Positions 31,818-43,538 are shown, counted from the first letter of the stretch. The stretch is DNA of 64,000 bases from Azolla caroliniana (GCA_043228905.1 JBHGNT010000018.1:16430001-16494000), one strand, 5' to 3'. Notes: generated from the sequence alone by a model not told the origin. Numbers and translations: made by a program.

Positions 31818-33165
31818 GCACCGGATTGCCTCCGGAGGAGATGAACCGGGACGAGAGGAAACGCCTGGCAGTACAAAGCCGACACTTCTGTTTATTACGA
31901 GACACGTTATACCACAAAGGTGCGGATGGTATATGGCGACGAGCAGTGCGCAATGATGAGAAAGAGGTAATACTACGAGAAGCACACTGCGGAGTCGCCG
32001 GAGGCCATTATGCCAGGGATGCTACGACAAGGAAGATATGGCAAAGTGGCCTATGGTGGCCGACTACATTGAAAGACGCAGTCCGGTACGCGAAAGAGTG
32101 TGATCTATGCCAGCGAATGGCCAGCCAACAGAACAAGCTAGGATGTCGCACCAGCTAGTACTACCGCTAGAACCATTTCAGAAATGGGGATTGGATTTTG
32201 TCAGACCATTTAAACCACCAGCAATGAGAACTGGCAACCGGTATGTGATCATCGCGACGGACTACTGCACTAAATGGGTGGAAGCCAAAGCCCTATGAGA
32301 CAACACCGCGGCGTCGACGGCAAAATTCTTATACGAATACATTTGGTGCCAGTACGGATGCCCCATAGAGCTGATAAGCGACCAAGGAGGACACTTTCTT
32401 GGACAGGTAGTGGAGAGCTTGACATCATTCTATGCGGTAGTACATAAACGGAGCACCCCGTACTACATACAAGCCAACGGATTAGCTGAGTCAACAAACA
32501 AAATGCTACAGAATATCCTACGCAAGATCGTCATTGAGAATCTGACAGATTGGGACACGAAGCTGCACAGTGCACTCTGGGCTTACCGGATAGCCTACAA
32601 AACAAGCATCCAAACCACACCGTTCCGGTTAGCATTTGGATTAGAGGCAGTCATGCCGGTCGAGTTCCAAGTACCGAGCTTACGGATCTAGATTCGGGAA
32701 CGACTTAATGAAAAGGAATCGGAGGCAATTCGGTTAAAGGCTCTGTGTGAACTAGAAGAACACCGACTGGCGAGCATCATGCACCTGGAATTGGAACAAC
32801 GGCGACGGAAAGCGTTTGTAGATTGGCACTGGAAGGGAAACGAAAAGATGTTCGAAATCGGCAAGCCGGTACTAGTGTTCCAGATCCGGATGGGTAAAAT
32901 GCCAGGCAAACTACGGTTTAGATGGACCGGACCGTACTGGATCACACGCGGGTTCAATGGGTCTTACCAGTTAGGGACACTTGCCGGCGAGGTGCTGGGT
33001 AAATGGATCAACGGATTTAGACTAAAGCCATACAAAGGACCTATGCCCAAGAACCCATTTGAACGAAGGGCCGACACCGAATCGGACGTCGGCAGGCCAA
33101 CCAAGACGGCAACAAAGCTAGTAAGGCGGAGCACGAGCCGGCAACCAGGGAGAGCAAAACGATAG
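31818..33165 (+). pseudogene. pol: Gyp-2 integrase
   Basis: Zinc finger (HCGVAGGHYARDATTRKI...C..C, about 31980-32115) and core: WGLDFVRPF (D near 32196), ISDQGGHF (D near 32380), then ANGLAESTNKML with catalytic E near 32488. Stop TGA at 32296-32298 (CGA to TGA), TAG at 32689-32691 and two frame changes. The C-terminus is basic (VRRSTSRQPGRAKR) and lacks a chromodomain. Confidence 0.88.
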
Positions 33166-33633
33166 CAAACCGTCAAGAGGCCGGCAAGGTGCGCGTTTCG
33201 GGTAAGGGTCCGATAGGACCAGAGAAAAATTAACCACACAATTAATTTCAAAAAAAAAACAAAAAATCGAATCAAAGAAATCATGCAAAGGAGTGGTGGA
33301 AACGGCCATGCAAACGAGGAGTAAAGAGGCACTTCGAAAAGGTACGAGGAGGCTATGAATAGGGCATTAAACCACCGCAGCATGGCACAAAATGCTATTA
33401 TAGTACACGACCTACACATGCGTAGGCTCGAAAAAGGCGCCAAGATGCAGAGAGAAAACGCCCCCCGCATCGAGACCTTTTTCTTTCGCGAACCAAGGAG
33501 AACAAACGCAGACAGACGCGTGAAGATCAATCGAAGAGAGCTCGCGCACAGAGAACCCCCTCACTCAGAACTTTCTCTCTCACACTCTCTCCACCGTCAA
33601 ACCTCGCCAACGCTCTCCGACCTCGACGCAGAG
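33166..33633. other. Spacer between integrase and third ORF of Gyp-2
   Basis: About 470 bp without a convincing frame. It may serve as leader or splice-acceptor region for the third ORF; no element is proven. Confidence 0.4.
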
Positions 33634-36409
33634 ATGGACTGCCAAACATTGTCTGAAGCCGCCAAGAAATGGCTACGGCAACACGGACTAGAGGGTTTCT
33701 TGACGATCATGGAGGCGGTGCCACACAAGGAGGCCGAAAATATTATCAAAGAAATCGACACAGAGGTGATCACGGAGGAGGCGATCCGTGCATTAACAGG
33801 CCTTCCGGATGCACGATCAACAATCCTACCTCCGAGCAGCTCATCAAATATTTCGGTGAGTATTCTCTCGCCAGCAAGGGCTACAAGACACAGGGCGGCG
33901 AAGATATGTTATTCTGCGAAATTGCCCGTGTACTCCATGAGTTCGGCCACGTATACCCTCGACCCCCCGTTATGCCTCAGAACCGAGCAGGCGTGATTAT
34001 CGCAACGTACGAAGGGGTCAAGGTGGATTGGCCGGTGCTGATCGCCAACAGATTGTGCACGGCTATTGATACCGTAGAGGTAAGGAAGGCAAAGCAGGCC
34101 GGAAAATATGGCATGCGGTGACACAATGGCTCACCCTATTGGCGCCACCTGTTGAGCCTGTCCAAACCAAGAAATGGGGAAGAGAAACGGACGGCACCCC
34201 AAAACCTACTTCAAAACGGCAATGGTTGTTGGCCTCCAAGGCCACTAAGGGGAAGACGGCCGACGTAGAGAAGGCGGCAAAGGAGCGCGCCAGCCGGAAG
34301 CGGCCGACGGACACGCACAAGGAGACACCGGCACGGCCCTTGAAGAGCCCACTCCACCGACCGATGCAGCAAGAAACAGACACCCTGGCTGCAAGAATGA
34401 ATGCCGAGACTCAGGAGGAGGAAATGGAGGAAGAGCCTACAAAGCACCTCCAGCGGCGGCTGGTGAAGAGGACCGCAGAATCAGTCGGGAAGCGTTCGGA
34501 CCAACAAAAGGATGGAACGCCCGCAACCCACATTGAGAATCCCATGCCAAGGGAGGCACCGGAACCGGTTCGGATGGAACCGGTCACAGAAGTCCCTGCA
34601 CAACAGGCAGCACCGGCAAGCCCCGTAACTCAAGTGCCGGTTATACAAATGCCAACCTCCTCAGCCGACCAAGAACAAGCAGAACAAGTGCGGCTAGCCG
34701 AAACACAATCGGAACCTAAACAGCAAAGTGGTCAGCAGGTAGAACCGGAATTGCCGCTCAACGCAGAAAGGCAGGACCAACCACCGGCAAGTGAACCCAT
34801 CAGCCAACCCGCCGTGCAGACACAACAACAGGGCACCGGCAGCCAATGGCTCCGGTGGATAGGAGAATAAATTGCCGGAGTAGTCGGATACGTAGAGGCG
34901 GAAGAACGAGCGCAGATGGAACGGTTGCTAGTCACAACCGATGAATTAGAGACGGCACGATCAAGGATCCGGTGCCTCGAACAAGACTTGGATCGGGTCA
35001 CAGAAGACATGGCCAAAATGGCCTTAACCGCAACACAGATCCAAGCATCGGTGACTCTGGTGGATGTACATACGAATAAGTCCCCAGAGACAGAAACTGT
35101 TCTGGAGAAAGATGCGGCGCAAGCCCAAGAGCTTGCTGACTTAAGAGACAAACTTGCCGCACAAGAAGCATTACGGAGCCGTGAACGCGACTTGAAGAAG
35201 GCGGCCGAAGAAGAATTAAAGAAGACTACTGAGAACCTCCGCCGAGAAGAGGAAAACCTATGTAAAGGACATCAAGCTTACGACCGGCTAAAGGAGGAAA
35301 AAGAGAAATTGTTGTAGGAGAAAGACAAGCTGCGACGGATGGCGGAGACGGAAATCGAAAGGCTGAAGGAAGAACTCCATCAACAGAAGGACTGGGAGGA
35401 CCGCGCGCGCCAGCAGATCAACCAGAGGCTGAAGCAGAAGACCGATAATTTTGATCATCTGCATCGGGACTACAAGCAGCTGGAGGCGGAGTATAAGCAA
35501 TAGCAGGAAAGGATGGCCGAGCTCCAGCAATAAGTTGATAGGGCCACAACGGCACTCGCCGATGAACGAGCTGAGAATTCAAAGCTATTGGAGGAAGCGG
35601 CGATGGACCGGATGGAGCTCCACAAGCAGAACCATGAAGAAAAGGAAAGGGCAACAATGGTGTTACAGAGGTTGCAAACAACCTATCAAAGTCAATTGTC
35701 GCATTATAGGGAGCAGGAGGCGAACACGGTCAGAATCATCAAGCAATTGAAAGAGGAGCGACAAGCCGCGGAGAACAAATCACGGATGGGAACCGAACGG
35801 ATCCAGTGCATCCTCCGGGCATGGCTCACCAAGACCAAACGCTTGATTGACGAGAGCTCTGTGCGATGGTGGACGAAATGGGTGCAAAATACGGCGAAAC
35901 TCCAATTGCTCAAGGCAAACATGGAAAACCGGCGGAAGGAGGGTGACAACTGTTATACGCTGACATCGGAGGACTTCACCGCCATAAGGGATGAGCTGGC
36001 CGAAGATTTCACAGCCCTAGCGAATGAACAATTGGTGTAGGTCCGGCAACTCATAGCTCAACTGGACGACGATCGGTTGGAGGCTCAAATCCAGTTTGAG
36101 AGCTATGAGCGGTCCCGGCTTCGGGAAGAAAAAGCAAGGAAAGCGGCAATGGTCAACCTTAGTGATGAGGAACTGTCGCCGGTACAAGGACCAGACGGGG
36201 ACCAGGCCGGGGCCGGTTAGCCAGCGACAACTCTAACGGAAGAAACAACGAAGGAAACGCCGGTGCCAGAGAGAAAAATGGAGCAGCAGCCCCAAATGGA
36301 GAAGCCACAAACGAAACAACAGCCACAACAACAGCCACAACAACAGATTCCCGACGAGCCATTGGAAATTTTGGAGCAAATCATTCTGGACATTTTGGAC
36401 GAAGAGTAG
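33634..36409 (+). pseudogene. Third ORF of Gyp-2: long coiled-coil protein of unknown function
   Basis: About 920 codons. The N-terminal ~150 residues (starting MDCQTLSEAAKKWLR) look folded and change frame near 33810 and 34110. From 34118 to 36409 a single frame runs on, broken only by TAA 34868, TAG 35315, TAG near 35502, TAA near 35531, TAG 36038 and TAG near 36218, each one C-to-T step from CAA or CAG. Residues from 34118 are basic, then Glu/Gln/Pro-rich; from about 34900 to 36160 they form a long heptad-rich coiled coil, and the end is Gln/Pro-rich. No membrane segment is visible, so it does not look like an envelope protein despite its env-like position. I do not recognise the family. 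Confidence 0.65.
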
Positions 36410-36463
36410 CAGGGCCGGATAATGGGTTCGACGTACAACGTACTGTCCCACGGGCGTGCCATG

Positions 36464-36691
36464 TGTTACCCGGCCGGCAAGAAGGCTTAAGGATGTCCAG
36501 ACCAAACTGTGAAAGGAATAGTTTATTCAAGAACTGTTGTAATTATTTTATTAATATGGACGGACGGACCGGAATTGGTATGCCGATCCGGATCCGGACT
36601 GATTCCAAATAGGTGCCGGTTAGCACCGGAGACCTATATAAAGGCCCGGTTACAATGTAATTGACCGCGGATAATTAATAGAACTTATTGC
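36464..36691 (+). repeat. 3' LTR of Gyp-2, truncated
   Basis: Matches the first ~245 bp of 26950-27386 (TGTTACCCGG..., TATATAAAGG at about 36637) but stops at about 36691, where Copia-3b sequence begins. A deletion joined the two elements. Confidence 0.85.
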
Positions 36692-37396
36692 CTCGAAGAC
36701 GGCATTCCTTCACGGTGACCTCGAAGAGGAGATCTACATGCAGCAACCGGAAGGATTCGTGGAGAAAGGGAAGGAGCACCTAGTATGCCGATTGAAGAAG
36801 AGCCTGTACGGACTGAAGCAGGCTCCCCCCGACAATGGTACCGGAAGTTCGACTCCTTCATGATCGATCAAGGGTACCACAAGACGCAAGCCGATCACTG
36901 CGTGTTTGTGAAGAAGTTCGAAGGAGGCGACTTCCTGATACTCCTTCTGTACGTGGACGACATGTTGATCGTCGGACGGAACCAAGCCCGAATACGGATG
37001 TTGAAGAAGGCTCTCAACCGAACCTTCGCAATGAAAGACTTGGGTCCGGCAAGACAGATGCTGGGGATGCACATCATCCGGGACCAGTCAAAGAAGCAAT
37101 CGTGGCTGTCATAGGAGAAATACGTGACAAAGGTGCTTCAGTGGTTCAACATGTTAGAAGCGAAACCGGTCGGATCGACACTCCCGGCAAACTGTAGATT
37201 ATCCGGTAAGCAAAGCCCGAAGACGAAAGCAGAGAAGGCTGATATGATGAAGGTTCCATATGCCTCTACCGTCGGGAGCTTAATGTACGCAATGGTGTGT
37301 ACCCGACCGGATATAGGATACGCAATCGGAGTGATGAGCCGGTTTATGAGCAATCCCGACAAGGAGCACTGGAACGCGGTCAAATGGATACTCCGG

Positions 37397-38663
37397 TGTC
37401 GTGTGAACCTTCACACACTATGTAAAAAAATAATGAAATAATTATTATAGATTAGATTAGTAGAGTATTATAGAAAGATGGATATACTCAAGAGCTTCAA
37501 AACGTTTTTTACTATATACAAAATGGAGAAATACATATCAAGTTATGAGAAAATGAAGTTTGATTAGATAGAGAAATTAGAACTATCCCACATAGATAGG
37601 AAAGTTAAGGCCCTGGCTATATAAACACCTTAAGCTCCCTCATTTTTCATTTGTGCTAAGAGCACTTTGGCCACTTTGTCTTAATGGATGATAGTGGCCA
37701 AATTCCCTAAAACCGAAAATTGGCCGGTAAGCAAATCCGGAAAACGGGTCTGGTAATTAAATCCGGAAAACGGGTCCGGTAATTAAATCCGGAAACAGGC
37801 TGGTAAGCAAATCCGGAAACCGGCCGGTATGCAATCTGGAAACCGGCTGGTATGCAATCCGGAAACCGACCGATAAGCAAAACCGGAACCGGAATGGGTA
37901 TGCAAACTGGAAACCGGTCGGCAAGCAAAACCGGAACTGGAACCGGCAAGCAAACCGGAACCGGTCGGCAAGCAAAATGGAACCGGCTACCGGACGATGT
38001 TGGACGCAGACGGACGAAAGATTGGATCATGGAACAAACTAAAGTAAAGTGAAGAGAACTAAAGTAAAGGCCATGTGGACGCAAGCAACTAAAGAAGGGA
38101 GTGCATGGAAAAAGTAAAGGTCATGTGGACAGTCACATGCAACCAAAAGAAAAAGCTAGGCAACTAAAAGTAGAGGCCATGCAACAAAAAGTGAAAAGGC
38201 TATGATCAAGAGAGAACTCCATATTTATTCCATTTTTTTTTCTACACGATACTCTCCATATTATCTAAATTTTTTTTCTTTTGTTGGGGAGAGCTCTCTT
38301 ATCTTATCGAAGCAAAGAACCCTAATCTTCCCTACGGAAGCTAGCTCTCAAGTAAACCATAATCTCCATATGGAAGCAATCTCTCAAAATCCAAAATTCC
38401 TTGTCAAAGCCATATCACTCAAGAATCATAATCTCTTATTTCTTCTAATCTATTATTCTAATCATCTCCATAAGATAAAACTTTTGTAATCCCAATCTTG
38501 GGATTGATTGTAATCTTTCTTTCCCTTTTATTAATGAAAATTTGTTAATCTTTCTCATTTCGGTTAATTCTTAGTATATAAATACACGAATTTGATATCC
38601 TCTAGACAAAGGCCCTGGGGTCTTGCCTCAACGTTCACGTATCCTCGTCGTATTTTCGCGACA
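37397..38663 (+). mobile_element. 1,267-bp LTR-like insertion with CCGG target duplication
   Basis: Ends TGTCG...CGACA. CCGG stands on both sides (37393-37396, 38664-38667), and removing one copy restores WILRYLKGT in Copia-3b. Contains a minisatellite (37735-37985), a TATA box TATATAAA near 37619 and an AT-rich end; no coding frame. Probably a solo LTR of an unseen family, or a non-autonomous element. Confidence 0.7.
37735..37985 (+). repeat. Minisatellite of ~21-bp units (CCGGAAACCGG...AAGCAAA)
   Basis: Around a dozen imperfect units alternating CCGGAAA, CCGG and GTAAGCAAA/GTATGCAA. The long minus-strand frame here is a by-product of the repeat. Confidence 0.75.
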
Positions 38664-39208
38664 CCGGTACTTGAAGGGCACTTCGAATATGTGTCTCCGA
38701 TTCAGCTCCGGTAAACCTCAACTTGACGGTTTTACCGATTCGGACATGTCGGCTGATGTGGATACCAGTCGGTCTACATCCGGGTATGTAATGACATATG
38801 CAGGGGAAGTTGTTTCGTGGCAGTCGAGGCTGCAGAAGACAGTTGCGTTGTCAACCACGGAGGCGGAGTACATGGTGGTTGTGGAAGTCGGCAAGGAAAT
38901 ATTATGGATGAAGGACTTCATCGGAGAGCTCGGTATCCGACAAGATGAATACCGACTCTATTGCGACAGTCAAAGTGCCATCCACCTTGCTAAGAATGCG
39001 GCCTACCATTCCTGGACGAAGCATATCCAGCGAAGGTATCACTGGATTTGAGAAAGAGTAGATGACCAGGAGTTCGCGTTGACGAAAATCCACACGACTG
39101 AGAACGAGTCAGATATGCTAACCAAAGTACTGATACCCGACAAGTTGGATGCATGTCGAAAGCGGAACTGACTAGTAAGACATCCCATGCCAGAGTGAAG
39201 GGGGAGTT

Positions 39209-39665
39209 TGTTAGGAAATAGGTCCCTCCGGATGGAAGTAAAAAGAACCGGATGACGAGTACCCGGTTACGGAGGACCTGGTGAGAACCGGATGACGAGT
39301 ACCCGGCTACGGAGGACCCAGTGAGAACCGGATGATGAGTACCCGACTAAGACCCGGTGAGAACCGGATGACGAGTACCCGGCAAGAGCCGGATGGTGAA
39401 GACCCGATGAGAACCGGATGTGGAGTACCCGGCTACGGAAGACTCGGTGAGAACCGGATGATGAGTACCCGGCAAGAGCCGGATGGTGCAGACCCGATGA
39501 GGAGTACTCACTGGATGAAGGGACATATTCGTAAATATGTTTCTGAGAGTCCATCGGGGCTATATTTGTAAATAGCCGAAAAGTCATATTAGTATAAATA
39601 TGACTTAGGGCAAACTTTATGAGTTGTTGTCATTCTTGTTGGCGCAAGATTAGAGCGCAACAGTG

Positions 39666-39702
<37 letters not shown>

Positions 39703-39974
39703 GAAGAGTTCGTATCTCTGTTGTAATCGCCGCCTGTGGCAAAGACAGTGAACAAGAGGTCGTTGCCTCTGTGTTCATCTATTGTATATTGTTACATAGT
39801 GATAGTTAGCAGTCAGTGGACTATAGTGGTTTTTTCCCGTGTTTGGGTTTTCCACGTAAACATCCTGTGTACTCTTCTCTCCATTGTGTCGTGCATTCAT
39901 TCCCATTCTCTGTGTTTGATTCTAAGCTTGGTTGTGGCCGAGCGTTGTTCATCGGGAGTGTGTAGTTCCTATCA
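39209..39974 (+). repeat. 3' LTR of Copia-3b
   Basis: About 766 bp starting TGTTAGGAAATAGG after AAGGGGGAGTT. It is longer than the Copia-3 LTR because of a minisatellite (39248-39500) and an (AG)n run (39671-39702). The right end (CCTATCA) is set where Copia-3 integrase sequence resumes. Confidence 0.75.
39248..39500 (+). repeat. Minisatellite in the Copia-3b LTR
   Basis: About seven units built from GAACCGGATGACGAGTACCC and a variable GGCTACGGAGGACC or GGCAAGAGCC part, 35-45 bp each. Confidence 0.75.
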
Positions 39975-42127
39975 TTCATTACCTTCTTCTCCGACTCCCA
40001 GTCGGCAATGGTCTTGTCTTCCATGAAGACTATGTCCCGACTCTGGAACACCTTTCTGTCGACCAGATCCCACACCCGGTAACCGAACTCATCATCGTCG
40101 TATCCAAGGAATATGCATGGTCGGGACTTCGGATCTAGCTTTTCTCTCTTGTCCTTCGCCACATGCACGTATGCGAGACACCCGAACACCTTCAAATGTC
40201 GGTAAGACACATCCTTACCAGTCCATACTTTCTGTGGTGAGTCTCCGTCCAAGGGTACCGAGGGTGATCTATTTATCACATAGGCCATCGTCGTCAGTGC
40301 CTCAGCCCAAAACGTCTTGGGTAACTTGGCATGTGCTAGCATGCTCCGGACTCTCTCCATTATGGTCCGGTTCATCCTTTCAGCCAATCCGTTTAGTTCC
40401 GGCATCTTCGGCACAGTGAATTCGAGTCGGATTCCCTTCAACCGACAGTACTCCTCAAACTGCCCCCGGTATTCTCCTTCATTATCTGCTCGAACCGATT
40501 TCAACTTCCGACCGGTTTCTCTTTCCACTCTCCCGTGGAGCTCCTTGAAGACAGATAACACTTGGTCCATCATCTTCAACAGTGAGACCCACAGGTTCTG
40601 ACTGTGGTCGTCTATGAACGTCACGAAGTACTGTGATCCAACATGTGACTTCGTGTCGACTTGACACACATTGGTATGCACCAGCTCCAGTGGTGCATTC
40701 CATCTCATCGGTGGTCTTGACCGGAAGGAAGTGCGGTTTTGTTTGCCGGCCAGGCAGTCAGTGCACTTCTCAAGTTGCACGTCCTTCACCGGAATGAGGT
40801 TGTCTTCGGCAAGCCTCTTCATCCCCTTCTCACTCATGTGACACAATCTTTTGTGCCATAGCTCACCGGCAGTGTCGGATGCTATGTTCACTTCTTCCCA
40901 GCATATCCGGGCATTCATCAAGTATAGTGTGTTGACCTTCCGGGCTCGAGCCACTATTAAGCTCCCTTTGTAGAACATCATGACACCGTTCCGGATGCTA
41001 CCTGTGTAGCCTTCATCATCTAGCCGACCAGCTGATATCAGGTTCAGTCGAACCTCCGAAACATGTCAGACATCCTTTAGTAGCAACTTGCATCCGGTTG
41101 ATGTCGTCAACAACACATCTCCTATGCCGATAATTCGGCATGTCCCTTCATTCCCCATCCAGAAACAATCGTGTTCACCGGCTGTGTAGGATGAGAAGCA
41201 TTTCTAGTCCGGGGTAAGATGGAACGACGCTCCGGAATCGACAACCCACGTTGTCTCGTCGACGGCAAGGTTCAACTCGCTCTCCTCGATGATGAGCATT
41301 AGTTCTTCTTCACTTACTGTGATTGCCGTCGTTCCCTTTCGGTCCGAGCCTCGCCGATCCGAACTATTTCGGTCCGGTGACTTCTTCGAATCGGTACTGT
41401 CAGTTCCCTTGTCTTTCCGGAAATGCCAACAGTTCTTCTGGAAGTGCCCCGGCTTGCCGCAATAGAAGCAAGTGGGCCTCCCCCTTGACTTTGACCGTGT
41501 CCCCGACTTTTCCCGGTTCTAGGGACTTCGATTCATTTATCTTCCGCGTTCCAATTCGGTAAGGAGGGCTTTGGCATCGGAGATCACCTCCTTGTCTTTC
41601 CGGCGCACTTCCTCATCTAGCAAGCTCGACTTGACCCTTGCTAGGGATAGTTGTTTTCCTTCCGGCCTGGCGTTGCCCAACGTGACAACTAACGTCTCCC
41701 AGCTATCCAGGAGGGAACTGATCAGGAGTAGAGCAAGTACCTCATTTGCGAGAGGTACTTCCAACAAGGTTGCTTGGTGTATCAGCCCCTGGAAGGCATT
41801 CATCTGCTCCGCCATACTGGAGCCGTCTTGGTACTGGAGCCTCACTAGCTTCCGAAATACCGAAACCCAATTGACTGCATTCTTGTTCTGGAACATGATG
41901 TTGATCTTCTCCTAGAGTTCATGAGCCTTGCTCTCTTCATTGAAGTTGTTGTACAAGCTCATGTCGATGGAGCACCGGATGTATGCCATCATCTTCATGT
42001 GCATCACCTCTCACACCATGGCGTCGATCTTATCCGGTCTCTTGTCCCCGAACTGAACCGGCAACCAAAGATCTTTCACCACCAGCATGTCCCTCATCTT
42101 CAACTTCCACACTGAGTAGTTGGAGCC
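39975..42127 (-). pseudogene. Copia-3 gag, protease and integrase
   Basis: Right to left: gag (GSNYSVWKLKMRDML, VFRKLVRLQYQDGSSMAEQMNAF, LPLA..EVLALLLISSL), zinc knuckle CFYCGKPGHFQKNC near 41450-41480, protease WVVDSGASFHLTP near 41235, GAG-pre-integrase (LWHKRLCHMSEKGMKRL...C..C) and integrase (VTFIDDHSQNLWVSLL, VRADNEGEYRG, MPELNGLAERMNRTIMERVRSML). From 40981 to about 39975 the frame is open (about 336 residues) with D, D and E all present; upstream there are scattered stops (near 41201, 41520, 41912). The start of gag is missing. Confidence 0.88.
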
Positions 42128-43085
42128 TTCACACAAAGTTCACGATGCAGGAACTCGGACAAGCCCAACACATATTGGGCATGAGGATAGAGCGAAATCG
42201 GATGATCAAAACTCTCCGACTCTCCCAGTCTGAATACATCCACAAGGTGCTAAAGCGCTTCAACATGGAGAATGCGAAGCCAGCACTGACACCGCTTTCG
42301 ACGTCGATCAGACTATCGGATAGAGACTCTCCTGCAACGGACAAGGAGAGAGAGCTTAATGGAAAGATACCCTACGCATCGGCAGTAGGAAGTATCATGT
42401 ATGCAATGGTGGCGACCCGACCCGACCTAGCCTACGTCGTAGGGGTGGCCAGCCGGTACATGTCAAACCTAGGAAAGAAGCATTGGGAGGTCGTCAAGCA
42501 CATCCTTAGGTATCTAAAAGGAACCACAGATGCATAGCTGACATTCGGTTCAACAACATCAACCGAAGTCGAAGGCTACACCGATTCCGATTATGCCGGA
42601 AACACGGACAATCGGAAATCGACATCAGGCTACATATTCACCTATGGTGGCGGTGCGATATCATGGAGGTCGAAACTTCAAGAGTGCACGGCTCTGTCTA
42701 CTACAAAAGCCGAGTACATAGCAGCATCGGAAGTAGCGAAAGAAGTGATATGGTTGCACCGACTGACTGTCGATTTCGGAACTACAAGCTGAACCAACCG
42801 ATCAACGCCGACCATCCATTGCAACTCACAAAGCACAATACACCTCATCAACAACCCCGTCTATCATGTGAAGACGAAGCATATTGAGGTGTGGTGTCGT
42901 CATATCCGGGAGATCGTAATTGAGAAGAAGCTCGAAGTCCGGAAGATCGACACCAAGGTGAACATCGCAGATTGCCTGACGAAGCCACTCCCAGATCAAC
43001 GATTCGGAACACTAAGGACAAAGATGGGACTACGACAAGAGACCGAGCAGAAGAAAGCCGAACGAGGAGTAGAAGGTAAGAGTTG
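42128..43085 (+). pseudogene. pol: Copia-2 RT end and RNase H
   Basis: MQELGQAQHILGMRIERNR, YIHKVLKRFNMENAKP, IPYASAVGSIMYAMVATRPD, VKHILRYLKGT, then GYTDSDYAGNTDNRKSTSGY and the HINNPVYHVKTKHIEVWCRHI and NIADCLTKPLP segments of RNase H. Stops near 42535 and 42791 and a frame slip near 42690. The end is followed by TTTTACAGGGGAGTT and the 3' LTR. Confidence 0.9.
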
Positions 43086-43233
43086 ATCGATAATCATACC
43101 ATACCTCTGCCAACTCGGCTACTTGCTGATAGACTTGTATAAAATCTAATTAAATTTGTAATCTAGGTTTACGGGGAAGACAACCCCAAAAATTTGTAAT
43201 TCTACAGAAGAGTAGTCCTTTTACAGGGGAGTT

Positions 43234-43533
43234 TGTTGGCATAAAAGGCCGACTCCTTCCACCTTGTATCCGTCCGAGTGTGAACTCGACAATAAGTTAG
43301 GGCTTATTATATAAGCAAATACCTAACATTGTAATGGATGATGAAGAAAGATGATTGTAATCTCTGAGAGAGAGAGAAAAACGCGTTGTGCAGAAATAAG
43401 AAGCTTTCCATTAAAGCTCGTAACTATGTAAGTCTCAATCTGCCCTTTCTACTTTCTGTTTACGTTGTTTGTTGTTCATAGCCAAATGATCCGAACACAC
43501 ACTTCCGCATAACTAACGATTCATTCACCGACA
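43234..43533 (+). repeat. 3' LTR of Copia-2
   Basis: 300 bp TGTTGGCATAAAAGG...CACCGACA, followed by the target duplication TGATC. Confidence 0.9.
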
Positions 43534-43538
43534 TGATC

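Larger units (their letters stand above)
26950..36691 (+). mobile_element. Gyp-2: large Ty3/gypsy element with an extra 3' ORF, nested in Copia-3
   Basis: 9.7 kb: 5' LTR 26950-27386, PBS about 27389-27404, gag 27441-29048, protease, RT, RNase H, integrase to 33165, spacer, a third ORF 33634-36409, and a 3' LTR truncated at 36691. No chromodomain is seen after integrase. LTR position, PBS type, separate acidic gag and the 3' extra ORF recall the non-chromovirus Tat/Athila group. Several premature stops inactivate it. Confidence 0.88.
36692..39198 (+). pseudogene. pol: Copia-3b RT and RNase H, interrupted by an insert
   Basis: RT with the YGLKQAPRQWY equivalent (one base off frame near 36830) and intact LLYVDDMLI near 36945-36970. 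After the insert: YLKGTSNMCLRF, GFTDSDMSADVDTSRSTSGY, VALSTTEAEYM, YCDSQSAIHLAKN. Stops at about 37112, 39049 and 39168. Confidence 0.88.
36692..39974 (+). mobile_element. Copia-3b: 5'-truncated copia relative of Copia-3
   Basis: Plus-strand fragment. RT from the [16 protein letters not shown] segment to KWILR (36692-37396), then a 1,267-bp insertion, RNase H 38668-39198, polypurine tract and 3' LTR 39209-39974. Right of it Copia-3 (minus) resumes. Gag, protease and integrase are missing. Confidence 0.85.
24900..42127 (-). mobile_element. Copia-3: minus-strand Ty1/copia nested in Copia-2, itself split
   Basis: 3' LTR 24900-25449, RNase H and RT 25460-26949, then (after Gyp-2 and Copia-3b) integrase, protease and gag 39975-42127. 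The 5' LTR and the first codons of gag are missing at 42127, where Copia-2 resumes inside RT. A deletion probably removed both Copia-3's right end and part of Copia-2. Confidence 0.8.
16728..43533 (+). mobile_element. Copia-2: Ty1/copia element nested in Copia-1
   Basis: Perfect target duplication TGATC at 16723-16727 and 43534-43538. LTRs of 300 bp each (16728-17027, 43234-43533), differing at about 20 positions. Coding pieces: gag 17130-17630, protease/integrase 17890-18612 and 24398-24899, RT end and RNase H 42128-43085. It is split by Gyp-1 in the integrase and by the Copia-3/Gyp-2/Copia-3b block. Much of its RT (between integrase and MQELGQ) is missing. Confidence 0.88.

Noticed and set aside
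33634-36409. Envelope gene of Gyp-2
   Set aside because: No signal peptide, membrane segment or cleavage site seen; coiled coil and Gln/Pro-rich instead.
37707-38084. Minus-strand repeats of Phe/Pro/Val as a protein
   Set aside because: By-product of the ~21-bp minisatellite; it is open in several frames.
39248-39500. CRISPR-like regularly spaced repeats
   Set aside because: Degenerate minisatellite inside an LTR of a plant genome; spacers are not unique and no cas genes exist.
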